In this document: positions 24,470-34,145 of the stretch, one piece after another
Position numbering within the stretch: the first letter of the stretch is position 1
How the letters are laid out: each line of letters opens with the position of its first letter
Assembly (NCBI GenBank): GCA_950295325.1
Contig: OX485804.1
Location: forward strand, 36,704,001-36,768,000
Reading direction: 5' to 3'
Origin: Polytrichum commune
Taxonomy: Eukaryota; Streptophyta; Polytrichopsida; Polytrichales; Polytrichaceae
DNA length: 64,000 nucleotides
Program-made: the position numbers and the translations under genes
Notes under the pieces: model-generated
Database searches by the model: none
Told to the model about the DNA's origin: nothing
Seen by the model: only the letters and a program-made list of their open reading frames with translations

Positions 24470-25080
24470 GCAGATGAAACTCGTTGCTTGAAGCAATCAT
24501 CGTAGGGAAAGGTCTTGAGACTGTAAACTTGTTGTGCATGCATGCCGACAATAATGGATATGTGATTGTGCAATCTATTCCGTAATCTATCCTTTAAAAT
24601 GTAAGGGATGATGAGGGTTGCTCATCCTCAACCGAACCAGGTCCTAGCACATAAAGTCATTGCAATCTCAACTAATATAATATATTCACCAAAGGTTTTG
24701 GTTAGGGATAAGTTTGTATCAAATGTCATCCAATTCTTGCTAATGGGTTCACAAAGTTCTTCGGATAGTTTCCAATTGGGGGTGGTCCATGGCTGCTTGG
24801 GCATTGGATTCCATAGCAAGTTTAAATAATCGTAGCTTGGACTCCGTTTTGAATCGGTCAGAGACTGGTGGAATGGTTTCTTGTCATCACATGTCCCAAT
24901 CCATTTTAGCTCCCCATGCATAGAAGTCCTTTAGCACATCCGAGTGCTCTCTAAAACTTGCATCACAATCTCCATGAACCCAATATTGTGGATAAAACAC
25001 TCCAAGTGCGTCCATGACTCCATGGGAAAGGAAGCGAGATGTAAGCTCATCACATACAAATCGTATATTTAGAATGAAGC
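24470..25080 (-). pseudogene. Decayed hAT-like transposase, C-terminal half
   Basis: Reading the minus strand from 25,080, one frame gives D-E-L-T-S-R-F and then H-G-V-M-D-A-L-G-V-F-Y-P-Q-Y-W, the kind of block found in the C-terminal half of a hAT-related transposase group in plants. Tandem in-frame TGA codons interrupt it. It resumes as L-F-K-L-A-M-E-S, then after frame changes as E-Y-I-I-L-V-E-I-A-M, a V-E-D-E-like block and R-L-R-N-R-L-H-N-H, matching the order of the hATC dimerisation region. Several nonsense codons and frame shifts show it is dead. Upstream exons are not recognisable. Confidence 0.6.
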
Positions 25081-25689
25081 TTAATGATAATTGGATTCAA
25101 CATGCAAACATATTGTGAAGAATTTTGAATTGTAGAGATTAGCTTTGCAATCGGACTTTAGGCTTTGGACCCATGATTCAAACATACTCCCTTGTCAAAA
25201 TTGCACCATCATGTACTAAGTACAATGGCTCCCTACCAACCACAAACATGAGTTGCTCACAAGGCATAATAACATTAACATCCCGTTTTAACAATTTTGA
25301 TCCATGATTGCATAGGAATAACTAATTGAAGGCATGGAAATCATTTCATTTGAAAGTCGTATCCTCATTCATGTACGTTATGAAAAACTGTCATTGACAA
25401 AATTGCAAGGCCCCACAAAGTCACATATGTACATGTCACCTCTCTTCCTTCAAGATCCTTGTTGCACCCAAGTGTGACGGTGCTCCTACTACCCGAGCAA
25501 CCGCATCGCCATTTGTAGGCAAAGCACTATCACACTCCATGGGTAAGTGCAATAAATTGAAACCCAACAACCTAACCCATATGCAATCAAAATCCTCCAC
25601 AAATGATTCAACACAAAGCCTTGCCAATCTAAACTTCCAACAATAACTAGCCAATCTAATTACATCCTTTGGACCTAAGTTGCAACTTT
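25081..25689. other. No gene recognised
   Basis: This is probably the eroded upstream part of the decayed transposase, but no frame longer than a few dozen codons can be tied to it. Confidence 0.35.
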
Positions 25690-26010
25690 TGGTCTAAAAG
25701 CACAACCTCATGATAACTCAAATGCCGAACTCATAATTGCAAGCACATGAACTTAGATTCACAAGCATAGAGGGCAAAGTTTGAATTCGCAAGCACAAAG
25801 CCGAATTTAGATATGCAAGCGCCATAGGGCCGAACTAAAATCCACAAGCACAAGGGTCAAACTCGGATTCACAAGCGCAACTTAGATCCGCAAAACATAC
25901 AAGGCGGAACTTAGATTCTATCCTAAAACCTTTAATCTAGAAATCAACGTTGCAGGTTGCTAATCTATAAATAAACGACTTGCAAGCACAAAGGGTCAAT
26001 TTTGGAATTC
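25690..26010 (+). repeat. Degenerate minisatellite (unit ~28-40 bp)
   Basis: Variants of the blocks CACAAGCACAAAGGG and CCGAACTTAGATTC alternate at least eight times in about 300 bp, with unit length drifting between roughly 28 and 40 bp. No coding potential. Confidence 0.7.
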
Positions 26011-27079
26011 GGGAACACATATATGAGATCTCAGACTTCGTAAGAGGCTTGCATGTCGAGGCTTAATTGAAACTAAAGCAAACGCCCAATAAATCAAACA
26101 TTGATGTAAGTCAATTTTGACTGGCATGAAATCCCAAAAGCCTAAGAAAACCAATTACAATTTGAGACATATACCATTTTGAAACCAAATACAAACATTC
26201 ATAAAAATCAGAATATTTGGGATCAAATGCATATTTGGGAAAATGAAGACAATTGCTTTTGCGCAATACTCCAACCTTGCAAATCTCAAGTGCAAATCCG
26301 AATCATAAAACTTGGCTTCAATTGTAGAATTTGTAACCACATAACTAGCTATGCCTAAAATCAATGGGATGGCAAGTGGGTGTTGGGACTAGTGTCTCAA
26401 GCTTTGGGTTGGGATTTGAATTGCTACGCGGGAAGACCATCTGGCTGGTAATAAAGTAGGATTCAAATGGGAAGATTGTTTGATTTGTTTATAAACCATG
26501 ACGGAAGGTTTTTTAAGTTCGGACGTCCACATGATTGTGTCCCATCTCCAATACGCACCAATTTTTTTGTTTTTGTTTTTTTGTAAAGAGAATAACAAGA
26601 AGTCTACTTCACTGTGCAAATTGACTTGATACTGATAAATATTGCATATGATATTGTAGAACGCTCTATTTCATGTTCGCTATCGTCAGAATGTACTCTC
26701 CAGATGTGTGATAATTCGGGCATAACTGATGTGAGCTTGAGACATGGCAAAATTTGAAGAAGAATAGCTTTTGTGTTGGGATAGAGAGCTCTCTACAATA
26801 CTGTTATGTGAAGAACAACAATCCATACTAGTTGTGTAATCACTCATTCTCTTCAAATTTGTGAAATTTTCCACCATTCTACACCAATGCTTCGACAACT
26901 TTATATTACTTTTTTAGTAACCAAATGCTTGCAAGGGCATCAGGAGTGTTACTTCCTCTCGGTGGCACCCATGTATCGTGTCTCCAAGGGCCTTCCCCTG
27001 AACGATATTAGGTCAGGTGGGGATCTATGAACGGACACCGAAGAAAGCATGACGAATAGTTTCCGGGGGAGGGGAGGAG
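26011..27079. other. No gene recognised
   Basis: Non-coding AT-rich DNA that becomes more GC-rich after about 26,940. No family recognised. Confidence 0.4.
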
Positions 27080-27270
27080 GGACTTGTCTGACCACTTAAT
27101 GAGCGTGAGCATCTTCTTCCGTTTCTTAATGAATAAGATATTCATTATGAGCTCCCAGAAATCATGAGGAAAATGGCTGCGACCTCGAATTGGATTTGCG
27201 CACCAATCTTAGCAATCACGTGTTCCAGATCCTTCGAGAAGTGGGCTCGTCGAACGCACTAAAATAAACC
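27080..27270 (-). pseudogene. Exon-like fragment, also found at 46.01-46.18 kb
   Basis: The minus strand reads A-H-F-S-K-D-L-E-H-V-I-A-K-I-G and runs on to I-F-L-M-I-S-G-S-S before a stop. A second copy with several substitutions and stops lies at 46,010-46,180. The protein family is not recognised. The open frame immediately upstream (27271-27588) is in the same phase but separated by stop codons, so whether they belonged to one gene is unknown. Confidence 0.35.
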
Positions 27271-27588
27271 CTAAACAGCTAACCGTTTTAAGACCCACCT
27301 GCCGTACTCCCCCCCAGTCTCCTCTAGTGCTTGTATCGCTGGCCTCCTCGGGGGCTGAGTGAACGAACGGACACCCGCTCCTAGGCGGTGCAGAGAAAAA
27401 ATAAAGAGTAAAACTAATGATAAAATAACCCTAAAACCGTACTTAGGGTTATTTTCCCCCTTTTCCTCAACTGATCGCCCCCACACCACCACCGCCGGGG
27501 AGGGCGTGGACATCCCCAACGGATTTTTATGCTCAGATCTCTGAATCTGGAGAAGGAGGGGGTCAACGCACCCACTCTTGCCTGCCAC
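27271..27588 (-). CDS. Unrecognised 105-residue open frame in a GC-richer island
   Basis: The frame has an ATG start, a hydrophobic stretch (V-I-L-S-L-V-L-L-F-I-F-S-L) near residues 53-65, and polar, proline-rich flanks. No family is recognised. The local base composition is richer in G and C than the surroundings, which could reflect a transferred organellar segment or an old host exon, but I recognise neither. Functional coding is doubtful. The next element (27593) starts four bases beyond its start codon. Confidence 0.2.
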   Translation of the reverse strand: MAGKSGCVDPLLLQIQRSEHKNPLGMSTPSPAVVVWGRSVEEKGENNPKYGFRVILSLVLLFIFSLHRLGAGVRSFTQPPRRPAIQALEETGGEYGRWVLKRLAV

Positions 27589-27592
27589 TCTA

Positions 27593-28246
27593 CATTAATC
27601 TCCCGCTTAAGTATGCATCCCGGTTAAGTGCGCAATTTTTTCGACAAAAATTAGGGTTTGTATTCTATTGTTTGAGCATGTCGTGTAGAGTCATTTGTCG
27701 CGTATGTATGAATTTTTTAAGCTTCACATTCAATGCCAACTTGTAAATGTTTTGCTGAAATGTCTCAAGCAATCGTCGCAGTTCATCAGACATATGTTCA
27801 ACTTCCGTTTGAACATTGGAGCAGAGTAGTTGGTGTTTGATGTCGAGGACAATGATGTGTGGAGCTTCAAAGCCTTTGAAGTTGGTAGCCACTTTCAGAT
27901 TCACCAAGTGTCTTGATAGGTTGGGTTTCGTCGTCGATAGGTGGTTCTTCTTTAATTCACATTGTTTCCAGAATTCGTGAACATCCTTGTCATAACAACA
28001 CGATATTATTCATTGTTTGCATCATCGAACGCTACCTACTTGCTCGGCGCGTTCGGCTGCTCAACTTTGCAATGATTTCACATTGTTGGGCTTTGATCAA
28101 CCGGTTATCTCAAGTTTCATCCGTTTCCTGTCACGATTCATTGAATCAAAGGGTTTAGAAAATGATAACAGTAAAGTACGCACCTACCAACTAAATGCGC
28201 ACCAACGGCTCCGGTTCAAAGTGCGTACTTAAGTGGGATGTTATTG
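27593..28246. mobile_element. TA-flanked inverted-repeat element, pogo/Tigger-like (654 bp)
   Basis: The ends are CATTAATCTCCCGCTTAAGT and the inverse of CAATAACATCCCACTTAAGT, continuing with TAYGCA. TA flanks each side (27591-27592, 28247-28248). A second inverted block with GTGCGCA lies further in. TA duplications and ends starting with CA fit the Tc1/mariner superfamily, pogo branch, but no transposase is recognisable. A minus-strand frame of 80 codons (27665-27907) fits no known family. Confidence 0.7.
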
Positions 28247-28270
28247 TAGTCTATATGCATCATCGACTTA

Positions 28271-28767
28271 GGGCCACTTCGCACACGAGCCAAGAGCCGT
28301 GACCATGAAATTGTGAGAGCCCAAACGAAAGTGTCCAAAGGCCGTCCCAACACACCTCCAACTCATGTAGTGTGGTCACGGATCCTCAAGTGTTGTGTGA
28401 AGCCATATGTGACCGGGCCCTCAACAAGATGCTATTTCAATGAATTTCTATTCATGCAGGTCCTCACACATGATAAAATAAAATAAATCAACGATTGTGA
28501 GCATTTGGAGTGCCATGGTCTCCCGGTTTTGTGGTAGGCCTACTTCCAAGAGGTGGTTTTGGAACATAGTCCAAGTGACCATGAAACATGATTCATACGA
28601 TGCCAAGTAGGAATCTATGTAGACTTTACATCCATCTTGCATTCACATACTACATTGATCCCTCAAGCGCAATGTGAAGCAAACTTGGACCGGCTCTGCC
28701 ATTTCCACCAATGAGAGTGCTTGAAGTGTAATGATCATGGGCTCTCAGTCTAGTGTGTGAAGTGGCC
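28271..28767 (+). mobile_element. MITE family A, copy A3 (497 bp)
   Basis: It starts GGGCCACTTCGCACACGAG and ends CTAGTGTGTGAAGTGGCC. The flanks are TTA at 28268-28270 and 28768-28770. A 3-bp TTA/TAA duplication with ends beginning GGG fits PIF/Harbinger (Tourist-like) MITEs. Open frames inside are shadows of the repeat and recur in all copies with mutations. Confidence 0.92.
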
Positions 28768-28801
28768 TTATCCCCCACTATCTAGTGTACATTCTAACTA
28801 A

Positions 28802-29270
28802 GGGCCATTTCACACACGAGACTGAGAGCATGTGACCATTACACTTCTAGCATTCTCATTGGTGGAAACGCCGGAGCCGCTCCAAGTCTGCTTCACACTA
28901 CGCTTGAGGGACCAACGGAGTATGTGAATGCAAGATGGATGTAGAGTCTACATGGATTCCTACATGGCATCAAGTGGATCATGTTTCATGGTCACTGGGA
29001 TTGTTTTTAAAAACCATCTCTTGGAGGTAGGCCTAACACAAAACTGGGAGATCATGGCACCCGAACACTCACAACCGTTGGTTTATTCTATTTTATTATA
29101 TGTGAGGACCCTGCATGAATAGGTATTCATTCAAATAGCATTTGGTTGACGGCTTGGTCACATACCGCACTACATGATTTTGGAGGTGTGTTGGGATGGC
29201 CTTTGGACACTTTCTTGTGGGCTCTCACAATTTCATGGTCACGGCTCTTGGCTCGTGTGTGAAGTGGCCC
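28802..29270 (-). mobile_element. MITE family A, copy A4 (469 bp), inverted relative to A3
   Basis: It starts GGGCCATTTCACACACGAG and ends CTCGTGTGTGAAGTGGCCC, in the opposite internal orientation to A3 and only 34 bp from it. The flanks are TAA at 28799-28801 and 29271-29273. Its right TAA is also the left TAA of element F, so A4 appears to have inserted on F's target duplication. The A3/A4 pair forms a near-palindrome of about 1 kb. Confidence 0.92.
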
Positions 29271-29273
29271 TAA

Positions 29274-30123
29274 GGCTCCAATTGCACCACTAACTTACGA
29301 GTTAGTGAGGATAAGTTAACTAAAATCATGGCCGCACCACCTACCTAGGAGAATTAGCCAACAACGTGGGGTTAGTGGAGTTAATTACCGTAGAGGGCTC
29401 TCTATTCCAAAATTGAATGTTTATGTTCCCCTCAAAATTTGACACGTATCATGCTCACATTCGGCACAATCCGCTTTTATCCCACGTGGAAACTATAATA
29501 TGCTCTATGTAAAGATGAAACGAGGAGCCCTCTAAAGTGACTCATATGTGAGCTAGCGAATCGCATGGCTACACATCTTGGTTACCACTAACCGAAGGTT
29601 GACCAACCAAAGTTTTGAACATGACACTAATTATGGTACATTATAATTATGTGGCCCACACCATTGGTGTTTCATTATGACTAAAATATAATAATATTAT
29701 AACTATATTTTTGTATTGTAGTTGTCTAAATTTGGATAGTGGAAATCGTATTTAAGTGATATTTTTTCATTTGAATAATATTTTTGGGTTTAAATGAATA
29801 TGCCAATAAAGGATAATGTAAGAAATATTGTGGTTCACTTCATAGCGGAACAACGAATAGATGGGGGAAATGAAAGGTGAGTATTCGTGGCAAATACATG
29901 GGCTACTCATTTTGTAAAAGTTAGTCAACATTAGGGGTATGGATGAGTTAAGTTTTTTTCGTCAGAAAAGCAAGGTTCCAAAAGTTAGCTAACCTCTATT
30001 TTGATTACTTTTAGTCAAACCTTACTTTTAACTAGGTGGTGCAACCCCAAGATAGATTAGCTCTCACATAAGTTAGCTACCACGTATGTTAGCGAACTCT
30101 CTTAAGTAGGCAACATGGAGTGC
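29274..30123. mobile_element. Harbinger-type element family F (850 bp)
   Basis: The left end GGCTCCAATTGCACCAC and the inverse of the right end, GCACTCCATGTTGCC, are related. TAA flanks both sides (29271-29273 and 30124-30126). CACCACCTACCTAGG inside the left end is mirrored by CTAGGTGGTGC inside the right end. No transposase is recognisable. The terminal repeats are imperfect, suggesting an older insertion than A4. Confidence 0.65.
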
Positions 30124-30126
30124 TAA

Positions 30127-31819
30127 CATGTGAGCAATGAGGTTGGCAAAATAGTTGGAGACACACCCACTAGTATCTTATAAATATAGTGTTTTGGAAT
30201 AAATAATAACAACTTTCTTTATAATAGTATGAGTGGGAAGTTCACATAAAAGTGCAATCAACTTAATGAATGCAAGACTTTACTCTCAAAATCAACAATT
30301 GCAAGCTTGGCATGAGAGTTTCAAGATGGTTTTTAACATTGTCGTTAGACTCAACGTTCAATTTCTTAAAAATCAATGCAGCCACATTCCAAGTATCGAG
30401 CATGGTCTAGAATATATTTATAGAATTCAAGTATGCTTTATATGATTTGATGGAGGCGTTGCGGAAAGTTTAGAAACTGAAGTTTTTGCACATACATGGA
30501 AGTACAAGAGGAAATAACTCACAAATATCAATGTCCATGAAGTAATGAGCACATTCAATGTGGGAAATGTGGAACCATGCACAAAAGCTCTGTAACTACC
30601 CCTATCGTCTTCCATTCCCTCATTCTCTTTGTCACTAACATGTTCAGAGCTTTCCTTCGCCTCAAAATCCATGAATGGCAGGATACAATGATCATAACCC
30701 AACAACCTACTACATTGTGATGGTGTTGAGGTTGGATCCACAACCTTTTTGACCCCCTTTGCATATAATAGGAAAATTATGCAAGTGGGAGGGAACATCA
30801 CATTTTTCATGTAAAATAAATAATAATAAATAAATAAATAAACCCAAATGGTCAACATTCGTAATTGGATAATAACATGTTGAAAGATTTCAAAATCTAA
30901 CAAACATGGAACAAACTGGCAAACTTACGTACTCCATCAAAATCGCATGAAAACTTTCCGAATAGGTTTGTCATCATCATCAAAGGAGATCATCTTTGGC
31001 ATTATGCCACCATTATGAGGTGAGTATTGTATGATGGTTCGAAGATGACATTGAATATGACAAAGTCTCTCTCGAATGCAATGAAATAGTGCTACTACAC
31101 CAACAAACATGAATAAGTGCATGCGCAATCCACGTAGACAAAGAGATTATATTTGGTGTATGACATCCACAGTTGCATTTTAATTTTTCACATGTAGATG
31201 TATAAGCATCAATAAATGATCCTAGTTAGCCAATGCCACTATTAAGGATTGCGAGGACATTGTTTTCTTTTCTTGTCGACCTCTTCATGACACATTTACT
31301 TTCAAAATTTGTATTTATGCAGTAGCGCAATTGACAAAAGCTGGTAGCAAAAGTTAATTACTACTCCACACCCATCAATAATGAACACAATTGGGAGGAC
31401 CTATGTACCCAACTCAAAAATCAACAAACATGCACTTCCAATTACCATAAAGTAAATAAGGGAGGTATGATTTTCAATCCGGTTCTTTGCAGATGTTTCA
31501 TTGCATATTGACTAATGCAACACGAGTTTTGTTGTGTAAATATAATCGGTAGAAGTTGGAGAACATGTTAAACAAACTAACTAACACCCACATACATTCT
31601 ACAACAACCAACAATTTTCATTCCCTTTTTATCATTTCCCCAAAACCCTAGATCTACTGTTTCCCGGCTGGTAATGTTACTGTTTGTTTCGAAGAACCAT
31701 GTTTTTGGCCATGCCAGCTTTACCGTGGCCTTAACAAGAGGTAAAAGCAATGTCTAAAGACATGCTGTGACCTACATGAGAAGAAGAAGAAAACTATAGA
31801 ATACTTTCCCCGAGGTCTT
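30127..31819. other. No gene recognised; two unexplained minus-strand open frames
   Basis: Minus-strand frames at 30427-30903 (158 codons) and 30937-31128 (63 codons, with an acidic F-D-D-D-D-K block) have a protein-like composition in parts. They show no recognisable domain and no clean splice connection. They could be eroded transposon exons. Confidence 0.35.
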
Positions 31820-32390
31820 GAACATGAACCAGTTATTTCTCAAACTCAGGGGCGGTTTACACTATGGACCATGAAGTCGTCCCACGTAAGAGGCCTATTT
31901 TGCGTGGGACGACTTCATGGGACGACTTCCATGGTCCGAGTTACTAAAATATTAGTTTTCATGGTTCGTGGGCCCTTCACTAGGTGTAAACCGAATGTGG
32001 ACCATGAAGAATGAGCATGCACCAAAAAGTGGAGTCATTAACTAAGTTGGAAAAAAAATCATTAAAAAAATCCAAAAAATTCATTAAAACGGCATTTTTC
32101 TGACATGGGCCCTTGCTATTTTTCCTAGACCACCTCTTTTGCTTGTCCCAACGGAAAACCCGTTGGACCATGGCAGTGGATAGAGTAGGCTTAAAAAAAC
32201 AAATTTGTGGACCTCAACCTCCGTGGTCACTCTGCCATTTTTTCCTTGGTGTAAACCCAAGTCGTCCCGGAACGACTTCAACGTCCAATCACATCGCTTA
32301 GACGGCCGTGGGACGACTTCATGGTCCATAGTGTAAACCGCCCCTCAACCGGTCCATCTGTAAGTTATTAGCGGTCGGTTCTCGCTCCCT
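31820..32390 (+). repeat. Repeat E, copy 1, split by MITE B1
   Basis: ACCAGTTATTTCTCAAACTC lies left of MITE B1 and ACCGGTCCATCTGTAAG...AGCGGTC lies right of it. Uninterrupted or diverged copies are at about 33,368-33,418, 36,500-36,575 and 45,190-45,240. They show the joined sequence with a single TCA at the insertion point. Confidence 0.7.
31849..32344 (+). mobile_element. MITE family B, copy B1 (496 bp)
   Basis: It starts GGGGCGGTTTACACTATGGA and ends TCCATAGTGTAAACCGCCCC, a perfect inverted end of about 20 bp. TCA flanks both sides (31846-31848, 32345-32347). Subterminal GAAGTCGTCCCACG modules repeat in both orientations. Other copies of host repeat E show the site without insertion. Confidence 0.92.
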
Positions 32391-32661
32391 TATTCATTTG
32401 GTGTAGGGTTTTTGTTTGGCATTTAGAAGTTGGCTATTTGGGGCTTTTGAGGGTTATATTTAAAAAGGAAATTCCACAACATTAAATACTACTGTGGACT
32501 AGCTAGTAGGCATTGTTTGACTCAACATTGTTTATAACTATTTCTGGCTGTGAGGCAGGCAGGAGGTCTGTGGCCATTACACATTGGATTATTCCTTGCC
32601 ACAATTCTATTTCCCACATGAAAAAATATCTCTCGTCCTCATGGTACACTCCGAGTCCTAA

Positions 32662-33171
32662 GGGGCGGTTTACACTATGGACCAAGAGCCATGACCATGA
32701 AATTCTAAAATCTATGATTGGAGAGTAAAGTGCTCTTGGTCCCATTTGGCTTTACACTACCTTGAAAAAAGGAGAATGACCACTAACTTTGAGGTCCCCA
32801 AAAACTACTAAAATCTGCCATTTGGATAATGTGCCATGGTCCAACGGGTTTTCCGTTGAGGCGAGGCAAAATGCTCGACTCAACGGAAATCAAGGGAGCC
32901 GTAAGGCTGAAAATCAGCCATTGGCCGATTTTTTTTTAATATTTTTTTTCCCAAATTTTTTTGACGGTATTGTAGATCGTTGGGATAGAAATTTAAAAAA
33001 TCAGCCCAAAGTTGTCCCGGTCCAAATCCACTTTACACTACAAGAGTGACCAAGCCACTCAAAAATCCATTTTTGATTTTTCATGGTCACGGCTCTTGGC
33101 CAAGAGCTGTGACCATGAAAATGATTTAATTTTCTTGGTCATGGCTCTTGGTCCATAGTGTAAACCGCCCC
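32662..33171 (+). mobile_element. MITE family B, copy B2 (510 bp)
   Basis: It has the same perfect ends as B1. TAA flanks both sides (32659-32661, 33172-33174). The subterminal module differs from B1: it carries CCAAGAGCCATGACCATGAA and its inverse, which is the subterminal module of family A. Confidence 0.93.
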
Positions 33172-33211
33172 TAAGTCCTTCCTCTTTACAAATTAGCCAA
33201 GATTGCACTTA

Positions 33212-33642
33212 GGGCATCATCACCTATGATGGCGCCCTGAACTGATGCTCTGATGCTATTCATTAGTTTTTTGTTCAACTCACGTCGCAAATTGTTTAGG
33301 TGCCCCACCCATCGCTACATTTTCAAGGTAATTTTCTTTGGGGTAATTTTTCCGACACTTGAGGAGCTTCAGCTGGTTACTTCTCAAACTCAACCATTTC
33401 ATCTGTAAACTACAGTAAATATGATATTTAGGGCAAAACCAGTGTCCCCATTTTTTTCTCCGGGTAAATTGATTTGCTTGTCTTATTCTCCCATCGCTGC
33501 AGTTTAGGGCAGGACATTCACTGAAAATTGGACGTAAAGTAGTTCAGTTCATCCGTTTTGCAGATGGGTGGGGCAATTCCATACTACACTAAATTACTCT
33601 ACATCCGATTTTCAGTGAAGTCTGGGATGGGTGGTGATGCTC
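33212..33642 (+). mobile_element. Harbinger-type MITE family D (431 bp)
   Basis: The left end GGGCATCATCACC matches the inverse of the right end, GAGCATCACCACC. TTA flanks both sides (33209-33211, 33643-33645). The body contains a copy of repeat E. Its right TTA doubles as the left TTA of MITE A5. Confidence 0.8.
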
Positions 33643-33645
33643 TTA

Positions 33646-34142
33646 AGGGCCACTTCACACACGAGCCAAGAGTCATGACCATGATAGTGTGAGAGCCCAA
33701 AAGAAAGTGTCCAAAGGCTGTCCCAACACACCTCCAAAATCATGTAGTGCAGTCACGGATCCTCAAGTGTAGTGTGGAGTCATGTGTGACTAGGCCCTCA
33801 ACCAAATGCCATTTCAATGAATTTTTATTCATGCAAGTCGTCACACATGATAGAATAGAATAAATCAACAATCGTGAGCATTTGGAATGCCATGGTCTCC
33901 CGGTTTTGTGTTAGGCCTACCTCCAAGAGGTGGTTTTTGAAAGTAGTCCAAGTGACCATGATACATGATCCAATTGATACCACGTAGAAATCCATGTAGA
34001 TTTTACGTCCATCTTGCATTCACCTACTCCGATGATCCCTCGAGCATAGTGTGAAGCGAACTTGGACCAGCTCCGCCTTTTCCACCAATGAGAGTGCTTG
34101 AAGAGTGGCCATGGGCTCTCAGTCTCGTGTGTGAAGTGGCCC
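33646..34142 (+). mobile_element. MITE family A, copy A5 (497 bp)
   Basis: It starts AGGGCCACTTCACACACGAG and ends CTCGTGTGTGAAGTGGCC followed by CC. TTA flanks both sides (33643-33645, 34143-34145). It lies directly against element D and uses D's target duplication as its own insertion site. Confidence 0.92.
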
Positions 34143-34145
34143 TTA

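Noticed and set aside
28928-29122. Recurring ~64-76-codon frames starting M-Q-D-G-C-K-V-Y at several places
   Set aside because: They map to the same segment of every MITE family A copy and differ by random substitutions; they are repeat sequence, not genes.
30427-31128. Two minus-strand frames as exons of one gene
   Set aside because: The junction would need reading through a TGA, and no domain supports either frame.
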